A DNA stretch of 34,643 nucleotides from Glycomyces salinus (GCF_016428645.1 NZ_JAELXW010000092.1:1-34643), one strand, 5' to 3'. Positions 6,500-16,255 are shown, counted from the stretch's first letter. Numbers and translations are program-made. The notes: generated by a model from the letters alone, not told the origin.

Positions 6500-9097
6500 A
6501 TGGAACTCGACAACCTGGCCCCGCCGCCGTCCAGACGGCGCCGATGGCGCCGCGGCGTCGTGATCGGCCTCCCGGCGGCCCTTGTCGCGGCGCTCGGAGC
6601 CGTGGCGGCCCCGCAGGCGCTCGCCAATGAGCACTGCACGGTCGACTACAACGTCATCAGCGACTGGGGCGGCGGCTTCCAGGCCAACATCGACATCACC
6701 GCCGGAACCGATGCCTTCGACGGCTGGACCGTCGAATGGGACTTCCCCAGCGGCACCTCCGTCTCCTCGGCCTGGAACGTGGACTGGAGCCAGAGCGGCG
6801 ACCACTTCACCGGTTCGGACGTCGGCTGGAACGGCTCCATCGCCGCCGGCGAGACCCGCGAGGTCTTCGGCTTCATCGGCTCGGGCAACGCAGCCGAGCC
6901 CACCGGGTTCAGCGTCAACGACACCTCCTGCGAGGGCGACGTGACCCCGACCGATCCCGAGCTCACCGTCTCGCGGGCCAACATGATGGTCGAACCCGGC
7001 GACACCGTCGACTTCGGCGTCGCCTTCACCGAGGAGCTCGAGGACGAAGTCGCGGTGACCACCACCCGCAGCGGCGGCTCGGACGCCTTCTCGGTGGCCT
7101 CCGGGGGCGAGCTGAGCTTCGGCCCCGGCAACTGGGACACCGAGCAGACGGTGACCGTCGCCGCGGACGACGACGCCGAGGGCTCGGCCACCTTCACCGT
7201 GGCCGCCGCCGGCTTCGACCCGATCGAGGTCACCGTCGCCGCCGCGCCCGACGGCGAGACCACCCCGAACGAGGAGCGCTTCCTGGAGCTGTACGACCAG
7301 CTGAGCGGCTCGGACTCGCAGTACCTGCACCAGGCGACCGGCCTGCCGTACCACTCGGTCGAGGAGCTCATCGTCGAGGCGCCGGACTACGGCCACCAGA
7401 CCACCTCGGAGGCGTTGACCTACCAGATCTGGCTCGACGCCTCGTACGGGCAGATCACCGGGGACTGGGAGCCGTTCAACGACTCCTGGAACCGGATCGA
7501 GGAACACACGATCCCGGACATGAACCCGGCCAACTACGACCCGAACTCGCCGGCTACGTACGCTCCGGAGCAGCCGGAGCCGGACCTGTACCCGACCGAC
7601 CTGGACTCGAGCGTCCCGGTCGGACAGGACCCGCTCGCCGACGAGCTGACCTCGACCTACGGGACGAACCAGGTCTACAGCATGCACTGGATCTGGGACC
7701 TGGACAACGCCTACGGCTTCGGCCAGTGCGGCGACGGCACCAGTGAGCCGTCGGGCATCAACACCTTCCAGCGCGGCCAGCAGGAGTCCACCTGGGAGAC
7801 GGTCACGCAGCCGACCTGCGAGACCTTCGACTACGGCGGCCCGAACGGCTTCCTGGACCTGTTCATCGGCGATGAGCAGTACTCCCAGCAGGAGAAGTAC
7901 ACCGCCGCTCCCGACGCGGACGCCCGCGCCGTCCAGGTCTCCTGGATGGCCCAGCAGTGGGCCGCCGAGCAGGGCCAGGAGGGCGCCATCTCCGGCTCGC
8001 TCGACAACGCCTCCATGATGGGCGACTACCTGAGGTACGCGTTCGCCGACAAGTACTTCAAGGAGATCGGCGACTGCGTCGGCGCCTCCTCGTGCCCCGG
8101 CGCGACCGGCAAGGAGTCGTTCCACTACCTGCTGAGCTGGTACTACTCGTGGGGCATGGGCATCAACGGCGACTGGTCCTACCGGATCGGCGGCTCGGGT
8201 GTCCACCAGGGCTACCAGAACGTCCTGGCCGCCTACGCGCTGAGCGAGGAGGGCTCGCTGACCCCGGACTCGCCGACGGCCGGTTCGGACTGGTCGACCA
8301 GCCTCGACACCCAGCTGGAGTTCCTCGAGTGGCTGCAGGCGCCCGAGGGCGCCATCGCCGGCGGGGCGACCAACAACTGGGGCGGCAACTACGGCACCCC
8401 GGACTCCTCGGCCGAGTTCGACGGCATGGCCTACGACTGGCAGCCGGTCTGGCACGACCCGCCCTCGAACAACTGGTTCGGCTTCCAGGCCTGGGGCATG
8501 GACGACGTGGCGACGTACTACTACCACACCGGCGACGAGCGGGCCGGAGACCTGCTCGACGACTGGGTCGACTGGGTGCTGGACAACAGCACCATCACCG
8601 AGTCCGACTACAGCTTCCCCGGCGACCTCGAGTGGTCGGGCGAGCCGGGCGACGGACTGTCGGTGTCGGTGGCCAGCGAGTCGCAGGACCCGGGCGTCGC
8701 GGGCGCGACGGCCAAGGTCCTGGCGTACTACGCCGCCGCGACCGGTGACGCCGAGCTGCAGGAGACGGTCTCGACCCTGCTGGACTCGCTGTGGTCGTTC
8801 AACGACGGCGTGGGCGTGGCCCGCACCGAGGAGCGGGCCGACTACTGCCGCTTCGGCGACGAGGTCTACATCCCGGACGGTTGGTCGGGGACCATGCCGA
8901 ACGGCGACGTGATCGAGCCGGGCTCGACCTTCATCTCGATCCGGTCCTTCATGGAGGACTTCGAGGGCTGGGACCAGGTGCAGGCCTACATCGACGGCGG
9001 GTGCACCGGCGACGCGCCGGAGTTCACCTACCACCGGTACTGGCACCAGGTCGAGGTGGCCACGGCCTTCCACACCTACTCGCTGCTCTTCGAGTGA
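6500..9097 (+). CDS. secreted GH48 cellobiohydrolase with N-terminal CBM2
   Basis: The 865-aa exocellulase starts at an ATG with AGGAGAG just upstream. An Arg-rich leader and hydrophobic core (about 11-43) end in ALA before NEHC, giving a secreted protein; the twin arginines leave Tat export possible. Residues 45-144 form a cellulose-binding CBM2 flanked by Cys46 and Cys144 with exposed tryptophans. Residues 152-248 form a beta-rich domain (ELTVSRANMMVEPGDTVDF onward) that does not look like the usual fibronectin III module. From about 255 to the end is a GH48 domain with the family motif EAPDYGHQTTSEA, whose Glu304 is the likely general acid. GH48 enzymes are inverting, processive and release cellobiose, matching the divergent ceb uptake operon. 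The CBM and catalytic domain are joined without a Pro/Thr linker. Confidence 0.95.
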   Translation: MELDNLAPPPSRRRRWRRGVVIGLPAALVAALGAVAAPQALANEHCTVDYNVISDWGGGFQANIDITAGTDAFDGWTVEWDFPSGTSVSSAWNVDWSQSGDHFTGSDVGWNGSIAAGETREVFGFIGSGNAAEPTGFSVNDTSCEGDVTPTDPELTVSRANMMVEPGDTVDFGVAFTEELEDEVAVTTTRSGGSDAFSVASGGELSFGPGNWDTEQTVTVAADDDAEGSATFTVAAAGFDPIEVTVAAAPDGETTPNEERFLELYDQLSGSDSQYLHQATGLPYHSVEELIVEAPDYGHQTTSEALTYQIWLDASYGQITGDWEPFNDSWNRIEEHTIPDMNPANYDPNSPATYAPEQPEPDLYPTDLDSSVPVGQDPLADELTSTYGTNQVYSMHWIWDLDNAYGFGQCGDGTSEPSGINTFQRGQQESTWETVTQPTCETFDYGGPNGFLDLFIGDEQYSQQEKYTAAPDADARAVQVSWMAQQWAAEQGQEGAISGSLDNASMMGDYLRYAFADKYFKEIGDCVGASSCPGATGKESFHYLLSWYYSWGMGINGDWSYRIGGSGVHQGYQNVLAAYALSEEGSLTPDSPTAGSDWSTSLDTQLEFLEWLQAPEGAIAGGATNNWGGNYGTPDSSAEFDGMAYDWQPVWHDPPSNNWFGFQAWGMDDVATYYYHTGDERAGDLLDDWVDWVLDNSTITESDYSFPGDLEWSGEPGDGLSVSVASESQDPGVAGATAKVLAYYAAATGDAELQETVSTLLDSLWSFNDGVGVARTEERADYCRFGDEVYIPDGWSGTMPNGDVIEPGSTFISIRSFMEDFEGWDQVQAYIDGGCTGDAPEFTYHRYWHQVEVATAFHTYSLLFE

Positions 9098-9101
9098 GTG
9101 G

Positions 9102-9130
9102 ACCGGGGCCCGGCCGGCACGGGCCCCGGT
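9102..9130 (+). terminator. hairpin after the GH48 gene
   Basis: A perfect 10-bp GC stem (ACCGGGGCCC paired with GGGCCCCGGT) with a 9-nt loop begins 5 nt after the stop codon. Confidence 0.6.
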
Positions 9131-9140
9131 GACCGACATC

Positions 9141-9180
9141 GGGCGCGCACCCGCAGGGTGCGCGCCCGCTTCGTGTGTTT
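9141..9180 (+). terminator. rho-independent terminator after the GH48 gene
   Basis: A perfect 12-bp stem (9141-9152 with 9156-9167) closed by a 3-nt loop is followed by a T-rich run ending in GTGTTTT. Together with the preceding hairpin it forms a tandem terminator. Confidence 0.85.
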
Positions 9181-9241
9181 TGCGCTTTATACTCGATTAT
9201 AGGGGTTTGAACCGATATTATGCCGTCAAGCGGCTTACGGC

Positions 9242-9934
9242 ATGATGTGCGGCATGCAAATGTCGCGAATCCTGCTGGCCGCGTCCGCGGCCGCGATCGG
9301 CTCCCTGACCCTGGTCGTCCCAGCCGCCGCCCACCCCGACCGGGCCGCCGGTCCGGGCGGCGACTGGAACGACACCGTCTACCTGACCTTCGACGACGGC
9401 CCCAACGGCGACGACACCGACCGAGTCCTGGAGGTGCTGGCCGACAACGACGCCCGAGCCACCTTCTTCGCGGTCGGCCAGAGCCTCGAGGACGACCCCG
9501 CTCGGGGCCTGCGAATCATGGCCGAGGGCCACGTGCTGGCCAACCACACCTGGAGCCACCCCGATCTGACCGAGCTGAGTCGCGCCGAGGTGGACTGGGA
9601 GATCGCCTCGGCCGCCTGGATGCTGGACGATCTGGGGAGCGGGGCCCCGTGCTTCCGCCCGCCGTACGGGTCCAGCAATGCCGAGGTCGACGACGCGATC
9701 GCCGACGCGGGCCTGAACAAGCTCATGTGGAACGTGGACACCGAGGACTGGCGGCGGCCGGGCGTCGACGCGATCGCCGACGTCCTGCTGGGGGCCGCCC
9801 CGGGGGACGTGGTCCTCATGCACGACGGCGGCGGCGACCGCTCGCAGACGGTCGAGGCCCTCGAGATCGCGCTGCCGCGGCTGGCCGAGCGGGGCTACCG
9901 GTTCGGCATCGCGCCCGAGTGCGTCGTCGGGTAG
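9242..9934 (+). CDS. secreted polysaccharide deacetylase (NodB / CE4 family)
   Basis: The 230-aa protein has a signal peptide (hydrophobic 9-30, likely cut after AAA before HPD) and a single NodB homology domain. The catalytic Asp and metal Asp lie in TFDDGP (49-54), the metal-binding histidines are H102 and H106 in HTWSH, RPPYG is at 139-143 and the catalytic His194 is in LMHDGG. All five CE4 motifs are intact, so it should be an active metal-dependent deacetylase of peptidoglycan, chitin or acetyl-xylan; the substrate cannot be decided from sequence. Four in-frame ATGs (9242, 9245, 9254, 9260) are candidate starts and none has a strong ribosome-binding site; 9260 gives the most compact signal peptide. 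It follows the GH48 terminators and is probably its own transcription unit. Confidence 0.92.
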   Translation: MMCGMQMSRILLAASAAAIGSLTLVVPAAAHPDRAAGPGGDWNDTVYLTFDDGPNGDDTDRVLEVLADNDARATFFAVGQSLEDDPARGLRIMAEGHVLANHTWSHPDLTELSRAEVDWEIASAAWMLDDLGSGAPCFRPPYGSSNAEVDDAIADAGLNKLMWNVDTEDWRRPGVDAIADVLLGAAPGDVVLMHDGGGDRSQTVEALEIALPRLAERGYRFGIAPECVVG

Positions 9935-9981
9935 GCCGACTGCGGGTTCGGGTCCTGTGACGGGATCGTGCTGAGCACACA

Positions 9982-10020
9982 GGTCGGGTCCGGCGTGGTA
10001 TGGCGAGACCGGGCCCGACC
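9982..10020. terminator. bidirectional hairpin between convergent genes (1)
   Basis: A 12-bp stem (9982-9993 with 10009-10020, one T-G wobble) with a 15-nt loop lies between the convergent deacetylase and DUF1349 genes. Confidence 0.6.
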
Positions 10021-10026
10021 TCTATG

Positions 10027-10048
10027 CTCAGAGCGCCGTTGCTCTGAG
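10027..10048. terminator. bidirectional hairpin between convergent genes (2)
   Basis: CTCAGAGC-GCCGTT-GCTCTGAG is a perfect 8-bp stem with a 6-nt loop, 12 nt past the stop of the minus-strand DUF1349 gene. Confidence 0.6.
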
Positions 10049-10059
10049 GCGATCGCCGC

Positions 10060-10596
10060 TCAGTAGGACTCGACGCCGAGGTCCTGGGCGGCGTCCCAGA
10101 AGCTCTCACCGACCGGTCGGGCGCTGGCGATGCCGGCCATGGCCCGGACCCCGCCGGGGAGGTAGGTGGAGGCGATGGTGATGTAGTCGACCCCGTCGTC
10201 GGCGTGGGCGACGGTGACGGTGCCTCCGCTGCGGACCAGGCGCAGCCAGATCTCGTCGGACTCGGTGTCGACCGGGGAGAGCGACCAGTCGGTGTACTCG
10301 CGGGTGGTGACGGTGCTGACCAGGTGCTGGCCGCCGAGGTACTCGGCGCCGGTCTTGACCCAGTTGACCTCGTCGACGCGGATGGTCAGGGAGGCCTCGG
10401 CGTGCTGGTGCCGGTGCTCGGGGCGGAAGCGCATGGCGACTTCGCCGTCGCCTTCGAGTTCGAGGCCGTATACGTAGGCGCGGTCGGTCTGGTGCTCGGC
10501 GCCGGCGCTGCGTCGGAATGTGGTTCTGGACTCGAAGTAGGGACTGATCAATCCACCATCAACAGTCCATTGTACTTCTTCTGAAGAAGATTGCAT
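10060..10596 (-). CDS. DUF1349 family protein (concanavalin A-like jelly roll)
   Basis: The 178-aa protein has no signal peptide or membrane segment. The body carries the family signatures: a DFW-like turn near the C-terminus (here ESFWDAAQDLGVESY), VNWVKTGAEYL, HLVSTVTTREYTDWS and WLRLVRSGGTVTVAHADDG. DUF1349 proteins have a concanavalin A-like fold related to the C-terminal domain of GH43 xylosidases; their function is not established. The ATG at 10594-10596 gives the length expected for the family, although no clear ribosome-binding site precedes it. The open frame continues upstream to 10830 but becomes Arg-rich and unlike the family. It stands alone on the minus strand. A sugar-binding role is possible given the glycoside-active neighbours, but this is only inference. 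Confidence 0.85.
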   Translation of the reverse strand: MQSSSEEVQWTVDGGLISPYFESRTTFRRSAGAEHQTDRAYVYGLELEGDGEVAMRFRPEHRHQHAEASLTIRVDEVNWVKTGAEYLGGQHLVSTVTTREYTDWSLSPVDTESDEIWLRLVRSGGTVTVAHADDGVDYITIASTYLPGGVRAMAGIASARPVGESFWDAAQDLGVESY

Positions 10597-11284
10597 GAAC
10601 CAATGATGCCACACGCGAAGTGGGTGATTCCCGACAAAACGGACACTGTAACGCAAAGTTAATCGAGGATTTCCACTTGACACATGCCTGAAACCGCAGG
10701 TGAGCCGGGATCTGATGCGGGCGGTGCGGTCTCCGTTACCCTTCGCGGTAAGCGCTTGAGCATCCCCATCGGACCGAAGCCGACTTGCACGTGCATCGTA
10801 ACGTGCTTGGAGCGCAATGACAAGCGACACACTTACGAATCGGCGTATTCGAGTGGCCAGAGTGGTGCCGGGAGTGCTCTGCCTGTTTCATTGCGGCAAT
10901 GCGCTATCGGGCCCGATCTGACGAATGCGCGGGCCGGGTGCCGCCGTGCCGCAAGCCGATTCGGTTCCGCCCGGAATGCGGCGAAACGTGCCCCAGGCCG
11001 CAACCGGGCGGCTCGGTCGGCGGTCCGGTCGCGATGTGAGGAAATATCTGATCCACCGAGCTCCCGGGCCCGGTCGCCCGGAAGCGGGGGTACGGTGCTC
11101 GCCGGCCCGTCCCGGGCCCCGATGCGAGGCGCTCGCCTGCGATGGCGTCGAACGCCGCACGGGAGGGCGGACCGCGGGGCCGGTGGGAATCCGGCCCGGG
11201 CCGTGTCCTGACGCCCGCTCGCGCGTTATCCGAGTGTAGGGAGTCAGCGAAGGGCACGGAAGCGATGGCGAATGAGGAGATAGC
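10597..11284. other. 688-bp stretch with no convincing gene
   Basis: Open frames exist on both strands here, but their translations are Arg/Ser/Pro-rich, lack family motifs and overlap each other, as GC-rich non-coding DNA does. The stretch contains several short palindromes: AAGCGCTT at 10750-10757, TGCACGTGCA at 10786-10795, CATTGC-G-GCAATG at 10889-10901 and ATCGGGCCCGAT at 10906-10917. It also holds the promoters of the DUF1349 gene (leftward) and of the small gene at 11285 (rightward), neither of which I can place with confidence. Confidence 0.5.
10889..10917. repeat. pair of adjacent palindromes
   Basis: CATTGC-G-GCAATG (13 bp, perfect) and ATCGGGCCCGAT (12 bp, perfect) lie 4 bp apart in otherwise non-coding DNA. 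They could be operators or a double hairpin. No known site is recognised. Confidence 0.4.
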
Positions 11285-11653
11285 GTGGGTATGCAGCATT
11301 CAGTGAGGTCGGTGTCGCTCGCCTCCGACCGCGGGCCCGCGCGCCGGTCCTCCCGCCACTCGGCCGCCGCCGAGCCCGCCGAGCAGGCCCCGGCCCGCGG
11401 CCCGGGACGCGGCCGCAGCGGCCGCTACTTCACCGTCGAGGAGCCCCCGCCCCTGGAAGCCCCCCGCGGCATCGCCGAGATCACCGGCTGGGAGCTGGCC
11501 GCCGCCATGTGGCGCGACCACCTGCCCGAGCAGCTCCTCGGCGTCGACTGCGCCTCGTGCAAGCAGTCCTGGCCGTGCGACGCCTGGGAGATCGCCGACG
11601 GGCTGATCACCCAGTGCTGCGACTCGGCCGGGGAGGTCGCGCGCCAAACTTGA
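11285..11653 (+). CDS. small protein of unknown function with a CxxC-x5-C motif
   Basis: The 122-aa protein starts at a GTG with a good GAGGAG ribosome-binding site 5 nt upstream. The first 60 residues are Arg/Ala/Pro-rich and probably disordered. The rest (from GIAEITGWELAAAMWRDHL) forms a compact domain with Cys89, Cys92 and Cys98 in the pattern CASCKQSWPCDAW, plus Cys111-Cys112. The CxxC...WPC pattern is seen in small actinobacterial proteins of unknown function and could bind zinc or another metal. It is not a WhiB protein, since the spacing and the helical turn are wrong. It lies immediately upstream of dnaK on the same strand, and its stop codon sits inside the first HspR operator. I infer no function. 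Confidence 0.75.
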   Translation: MGMQHSVRSVSLASDRGPARRSSRHSAAAEPAEQAPARGPGRGRSGRYFTVEEPPPLEAPRGIAEITGWELAAAMWRDHLPEQLLGVDCASCKQSWPCDAWEIADGLITQCCDSAGEVARQT

Positions 11654-11669
11654 GTCAAACCGACTCAAC
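11649..11669. promoter_or_regulatory. HAIR operator 1 (HspR-binding inverted repeat)
   Basis: CTTGAGT-N7-ACTCAAC matches the HspR-associated inverted repeat consensus CTTGAGT-N7-ACTCAAG in 13 of 14 arm positions. It overlaps the stop codon of the upstream small gene and lies 35 bp upstream of the dnaK -35. Confidence 0.9.
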
Positions 11670-11703
11670 TTTAGTGTGTTCTCTCACACTTCGGGGATCC
11701 GGC

Positions 11704-11733
11704 TTGACACTCCTGTTCTCCAGGTCGAACATT
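11704..11733 (+). promoter_or_regulatory. dnaK operon promoter
   Basis: TTGACA at 11704-11709 and AACATT at 11728-11733 with an 18-nt spacer form a vegetative-type promoter lying between the two HAIR sites. The leader to dnaK is about 80 nt. Confidence 0.7.
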
Positions 11734-11751
11734 GAGCCTAGCTGACTCAAC
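11731..11751. promoter_or_regulatory. HAIR operator 2 (overlapping the transcription start)
   Basis: ATTGAGC-N7-ACTCAAC matches 11 of 14 arm positions of HAIR. It overlaps the predicted -10 and start point, so HspR bound here would block transcription directly. Confidence 0.8.
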
Positions 11752-11819
11752 TTGGTTCCGGGTGCGCCCGCCAGCTTGAGACACCTAGACATCAGTTCCA
11801 CGTACTCCGGGAGATCAAC

Positions 11820-13669
<1,850 letters not shown>

Positions 13670-13673
<4 letters not shown>

Positions 13674-14488
13674 GCGACGAGGACAAGCGCAAGGACGAAG
13701 AGGCCGAGGGGGCCGAGAGCAAGTCCGAATCGGCCGAGGGCGACGACGCCGCCGACTCAGGCGATGAGCTGACCGTCGAGGACATCCTCGCCGAGGCCTC
13801 CGACGACGGCCAGGCCGCCGACGACACGATCACAGTCCTCCAGACCACGCTCGAGGAGCGGACCCGGGACCTCCAGCGGCTCCACGCGGAGTTCCAGAAC
13901 TACCGCAAGCGCGTCGAGCGGGACAAGGCCCGGGCCGGCGAGCAGGCCACGGGCGCGATCCTGTCGGCCCTGCTGCCGATCCTCGACGACCTGGACCGGG
14001 CCCGCGAGCACGGGGACCTGAACGGGCCGTTCGGCTCGGTCGCCGAGCAGCTGACCGGCGCGCTCACCAAGCAGGGGCTGGAGCCCTTCGGGGAGAAGGG
14101 CGACCAGTTCGACCCGCAGATCCACGAGGCGGTCGCGCACATGCAGATGGGCGACGTCGACGGCCCCACCTGCATCGACGTGATGCGCCGCGGCTACCGG
14201 CTCGGCGACCGGCTGCTGCGCCCGGCGCTGGTGGCGGTGGCCGAACCGCTCGAGGAGCCGGACGCGCCCGAGCCGGCCGAGGCCGGGCAGCAGGAGGCCG
14301 AGCCGCCGGTCGAGCCGGAGCCCGAGGGCGCCGCCGAGTCCTCCGAGGCCGGGGCCGAGGCGGCCGGAACCGAGGTTGCCGACCGCCCGGGCGAAGAGGA
14401 CGCCGACGACTCGGTGGGGTCCGACGGCTCCGCGGAGTCCGATGACTCCGAAGGCGGCAAGGATTCCAAGGGCGACAAGGACTCCTGA
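13670..14488 (+). CDS. grpE: nucleotide exchange factor GrpE with long acidic C-terminal tail
   Basis: The 272-aa protein starts at the GTG that overlaps the dnaK stop by 4 nt. A charged, disordered N-terminus (1-50) leads to the dimerising coiled coil (about 52-90, with [16 protein letters not shown]) and the beta-wing domain, containing [18 protein letters not shown] and the C-terminal [19 protein letters not shown] near residue 192. GrpE exchanges ADP for ATP on DnaK. The family normally ends soon after that motif. Here about 80 extra residues (193-272) of Glu, Ala, Asp, Ser and Pro follow, apparently unstructured. The tail is in frame with normal codon use and gives no sign of frameshift. 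Confidence 0.97.
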
Positions 14489-14530
14489 GTCCCGCCCGCA
14501 TAGTCGAACTGAGTTTGGAGGAGGCGTCCG

Positions 14531-15658
14531 GTGGCATCGCAGGACTGGCTTGAGAAGGATTTCTATGCCGCCCTCGGCGTGCCGCAGGACGCCTCCAAAA
14601 AGGACATCGAGAAGTCCTACCGGAGGCTCGCCCGCGAGCTGCACCCCGACCACAACCCCGACCCCGACGCCGGCGAGCGCTTCAAGGAGGTCTCGGAGGC
14701 ATACTCGGTCCTCCACGACGACTCCGCGCGCGCCGAGTACGACCAGATCCAGCTGATGAAGTCCGGCCGCGGCGGATTCGGCGGCATGGGCGGCCCCGGC
14801 GGGGCCAACATCAACTTCGACGACCTCTTCGGCGGCGGCGGTGGCGCCGGCGGCTTCTCCGACCTGTTCGGGGACCTGTTCTCCCGCGGCGGCGGAACCC
14901 GCGCCAGGCGCGGGCCCGAGCGCGGCCACGACCTGCGCACCCACCTGACCCTCGACTTCGCGGACGCGGTCAGGGGCACCACCACCGAGCTGCGGATGCG
15001 GGCCCCGGGCGAATGCCGGACCTGCCACGGCAACGGCGCGGCGCCCGGCACCAGCCCGGTCACGTGCCCCAGGTGCAACGGCACCAGCCTGATCACCGAG
15101 AACCAGGGCGCGTTCAGCTTCGCCCAGCCGTGCCCCGAGTGCGAGGGCACCGGCTCGGTGGTCACCGACCCGTGCCCCGACTGCGGCGGCACCGGAGCGG
15201 TCACGCGGGACCGCGCCATCACCGTCAGGGTCCCGGCCGGGATCGGCGACGGGCAGACCATCCGCCTGGCCGGCCGGGGCGCACCCGGCGAGCGCGGCGG
15301 ACGGAGCGGCGACCTGCTGGTGCGGGTGAACGTCCGCACCCACCCGCTGTTCGCGCGCGACGGCGACAACGTGACGCTGCGGCTGCCGGTCTCCTTCCCC
15401 GAGGCCGCCGTCGGAGCCAAGGTCAAGGTCCCGACCCTCGACGGGCCGGTGACCCTGAAGGTCCCCGCGGGCACGCCGACCGGCCGCGTCCTGCGCGTCA
15501 AGGGCCGAGGCGTCCCCGGCAAGGGCGACCTGCTGGTGACCGTCGAGGTCGAGGTCCCCTCCGACCTCTCGGCCGAGGCCCGCGAGGCGCTGGAGAAATA
15601 CGCGGCGGCGTCGCCGCCCGCGGACCGCTCGAAACTGGAAGAGCTGACCGGTCAGTGA
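14531..15658 (+). CDS. dnaJ: co-chaperone DnaJ (Hsp40)
   Basis: The 375-aa class A J-protein starts at a GTG with GGAGGAGG upstream. The J domain (about 9-73) contains HPD at 38-40, which triggers DnaK ATP hydrolysis. A Gly/Phe-rich segment (78-125) follows. The zinc-finger domain has four Cys pairs at 162/165, 179/182, 201/204 and 215/218; the second repeat reads CPRCNGTS, with Ser replacing the final Gly of CxxCxGxG. The C-terminal substrate-binding domains end at about residue 360. It lies 42 nt after grpE and 40 nt before hspR, in the same operon. It corresponds to the actinobacterial DnaJ1 type encoded with hspR. Confidence 0.97.
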   Translation: MASQDWLEKDFYAALGVPQDASKKDIEKSYRRLARELHPDHNPDPDAGERFKEVSEAYSVLHDDSARAEYDQIQLMKSGRGGFGGMGGPGGANINFDDLFGGGGGAGGFSDLFGDLFSRGGGTRARRGPERGHDLRTHLTLDFADAVRGTTTELRMRAPGECRTCHGNGAAPGTSPVTCPRCNGTSLITENQGAFSFAQPCPECEGTGSVVTDPCPDCGGTGAVTRDRAITVRVPAGIGDGQTIRLAGRGAPGERGGRSGDLLVRVNVRTHPLFARDGDNVTLRLPVSFPEAAVGAKVKVPTLDGPVTLKVPAGTPTGRVLRVKGRGVPGKGDLLVTVEVEVPSDLSAEAREALEKYAAASPPADRSKLEELTGQ

Positions 15659-15698
15659 CGCCCCACCGATCGGACACCGAGTTACGAGGGAGTGAACC

Positions 15699-16097
15699 GT
15701 GACCGCCCCGAAGGAGCCGGATTTCGACGCCAAGATCCTGGCCATCTCCGCGGCAGCCGACCTGGCCGGAATGCACCCGCAGACCCTGCGGCAGTACGAC
15801 CGGCTCGGACTGGTCGAGGCCGCCCGCACGCCCGGCGGCGGACGCCGCTACTCGGCCCGCGACGTCACCAGGCTCCGCGAGATCCAGCGGCTCAGCCAGG
15901 ACGAGGGCGTCAACCTCGCCGGGATCAAGCGCATCATGGACCTCCAGCGGGAGGTCGAGGCCGCCCGCGCCGAGATGGCCGCGGTCCTCGAGGAGCTGGC
16001 CCGGGCCCGCGCCCAGCTGTCCGAGCTGCGCGCGGTGACCGGCCCGTTCGCCCGGCCCGGCACCGAGATCGTCCTGTGGCAGGGCCGCCGGCAATGA
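15699..16097 (+). CDS. hspR: heat-shock repressor HspR (MerR-type)
   Basis: The 132-aa protein starts at a GTG preceded by GAGGGAG. The MerR-type winged helix-turn-helix (about 15-75) reads AADLAGMHPQTLRQYDRLGLVEAARTPGGGRRYSARDV. A coiled-coil dimerisation helix (86-113) follows, with a C-terminal tail GTEIVLWQGRRQ typical of HspR. It represses its own operon and other heat-shock genes by binding HAIR sequences, two of which flank the dnaK promoter at 11649-11751. As the last gene it completes the feedback loop dnaK-grpE-dnaJ-hspR. Confidence 0.97.
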   Translation: MTAPKEPDFDAKILAISAAADLAGMHPQTLRQYDRLGLVEAARTPGGGRRYSARDVTRLREIQRLSQDEGVNLAGIKRIMDLQREVEAARAEMAAVLEELARARAQLSELRAVTGPFARPGTEIVLWQGRRQ

Positions 16098-16100
16098 AGT

Positions 16101-16129
16101 TTCGCCCCCCGTCCCGAGGCATATAGGAT
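16101..16129 (+). promoter_or_regulatory. candidate promoter for the leader ORF and CNNM pair
   Basis: TTCGCC at 16101-16106, a 17-nt spacer and TAGGAT at 16124-16129 resemble an actinobacterial promoter. The start point predicted 7 nt later coincides with the ATG at 16136, which would make that ORF leaderless. Confidence 0.45.
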
Positions 16130-16135
16130 CGGCCC

Positions 16136-16255
16136 ATGTCGAGAAAGCGCCGACGTCGGCACCGAAGTACGGTGCGGCCCAGCCGCCGCGCAGCAGAGCC
16201 CCCCTCCGCGAGGCGCTCCACCGCACCTTCCGAGGTGCGTGAGAGATGCTCATAA
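16136..16255 (+). CDS. candidate leaderless Arg-rich leader peptide upstream of the CNNM genes
   Basis: This 39-codon ORF begins with MSRKRRRRHRS and contains 13 arginines. Its ATG lies 7 nt after a TAGGAT -10 element, so the transcript may start at the A of the ATG; leaderless translation is common in actinobacteria. Its stop lies 10 nt inside the following CNNM gene in another frame, so the two overlap. The ORF runs through the hairpin at 16222-16239 that pairs with the CNNM ribosome-binding site. Translating ribosomes would therefore open that site, a layout suited to attenuation or coupling. Chance occurrence of a short ORF in GC-rich DNA is the main alternative. Confidence 0.4.
   Translation: MSRKRRRRHRSTVRPSRRAAEPPSARRSTAPSEVRERCS
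16222..16239 (+). promoter_or_regulatory. hairpin sequestering the CNNM ribosome-binding site
   Basis: CGCACCT-TCCG-AGGTGCG is a perfect 7-bp stem with a 4-nt loop. Its right arm contains the likely Shine-Dalgarno AGGTG of the gene starting at 16246. Upstream in the same leader are a 12-bp palindrome (16149-16160) and a CACCG/CGGTG hairpin (16160-16174), so the leader is strongly structured. Confidence 0.5.

Noticed and set aside
10575-10589. CTTCTTC-T-GAAGAAG inverted repeat at the start of the DUF1349 gene
   Set aside because: It lies within the coding codons for the Ser-Ser-Ser-Glu-Glu start and is explained by codon choice; no regulatory evidence.
10684-11299. Overlapping open frames on both strands (about 175 aa on plus, 131 aa on minus) in the stretch before the small Cys-motif gene
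   Set aside because: Translations are Arg/Ser/Pro-rich without motifs, the frames overlap one another, and no convincing ribosome-binding sites are present; they look like GC-rich shadows.
11775-11795. Possible third HAIR site in the dnaK leader (CTTGAGA-N7-ACATCAG)
   Set aside because: The left arm matches well but the right arm matches only about half of the positions, too weak next to two better sites.
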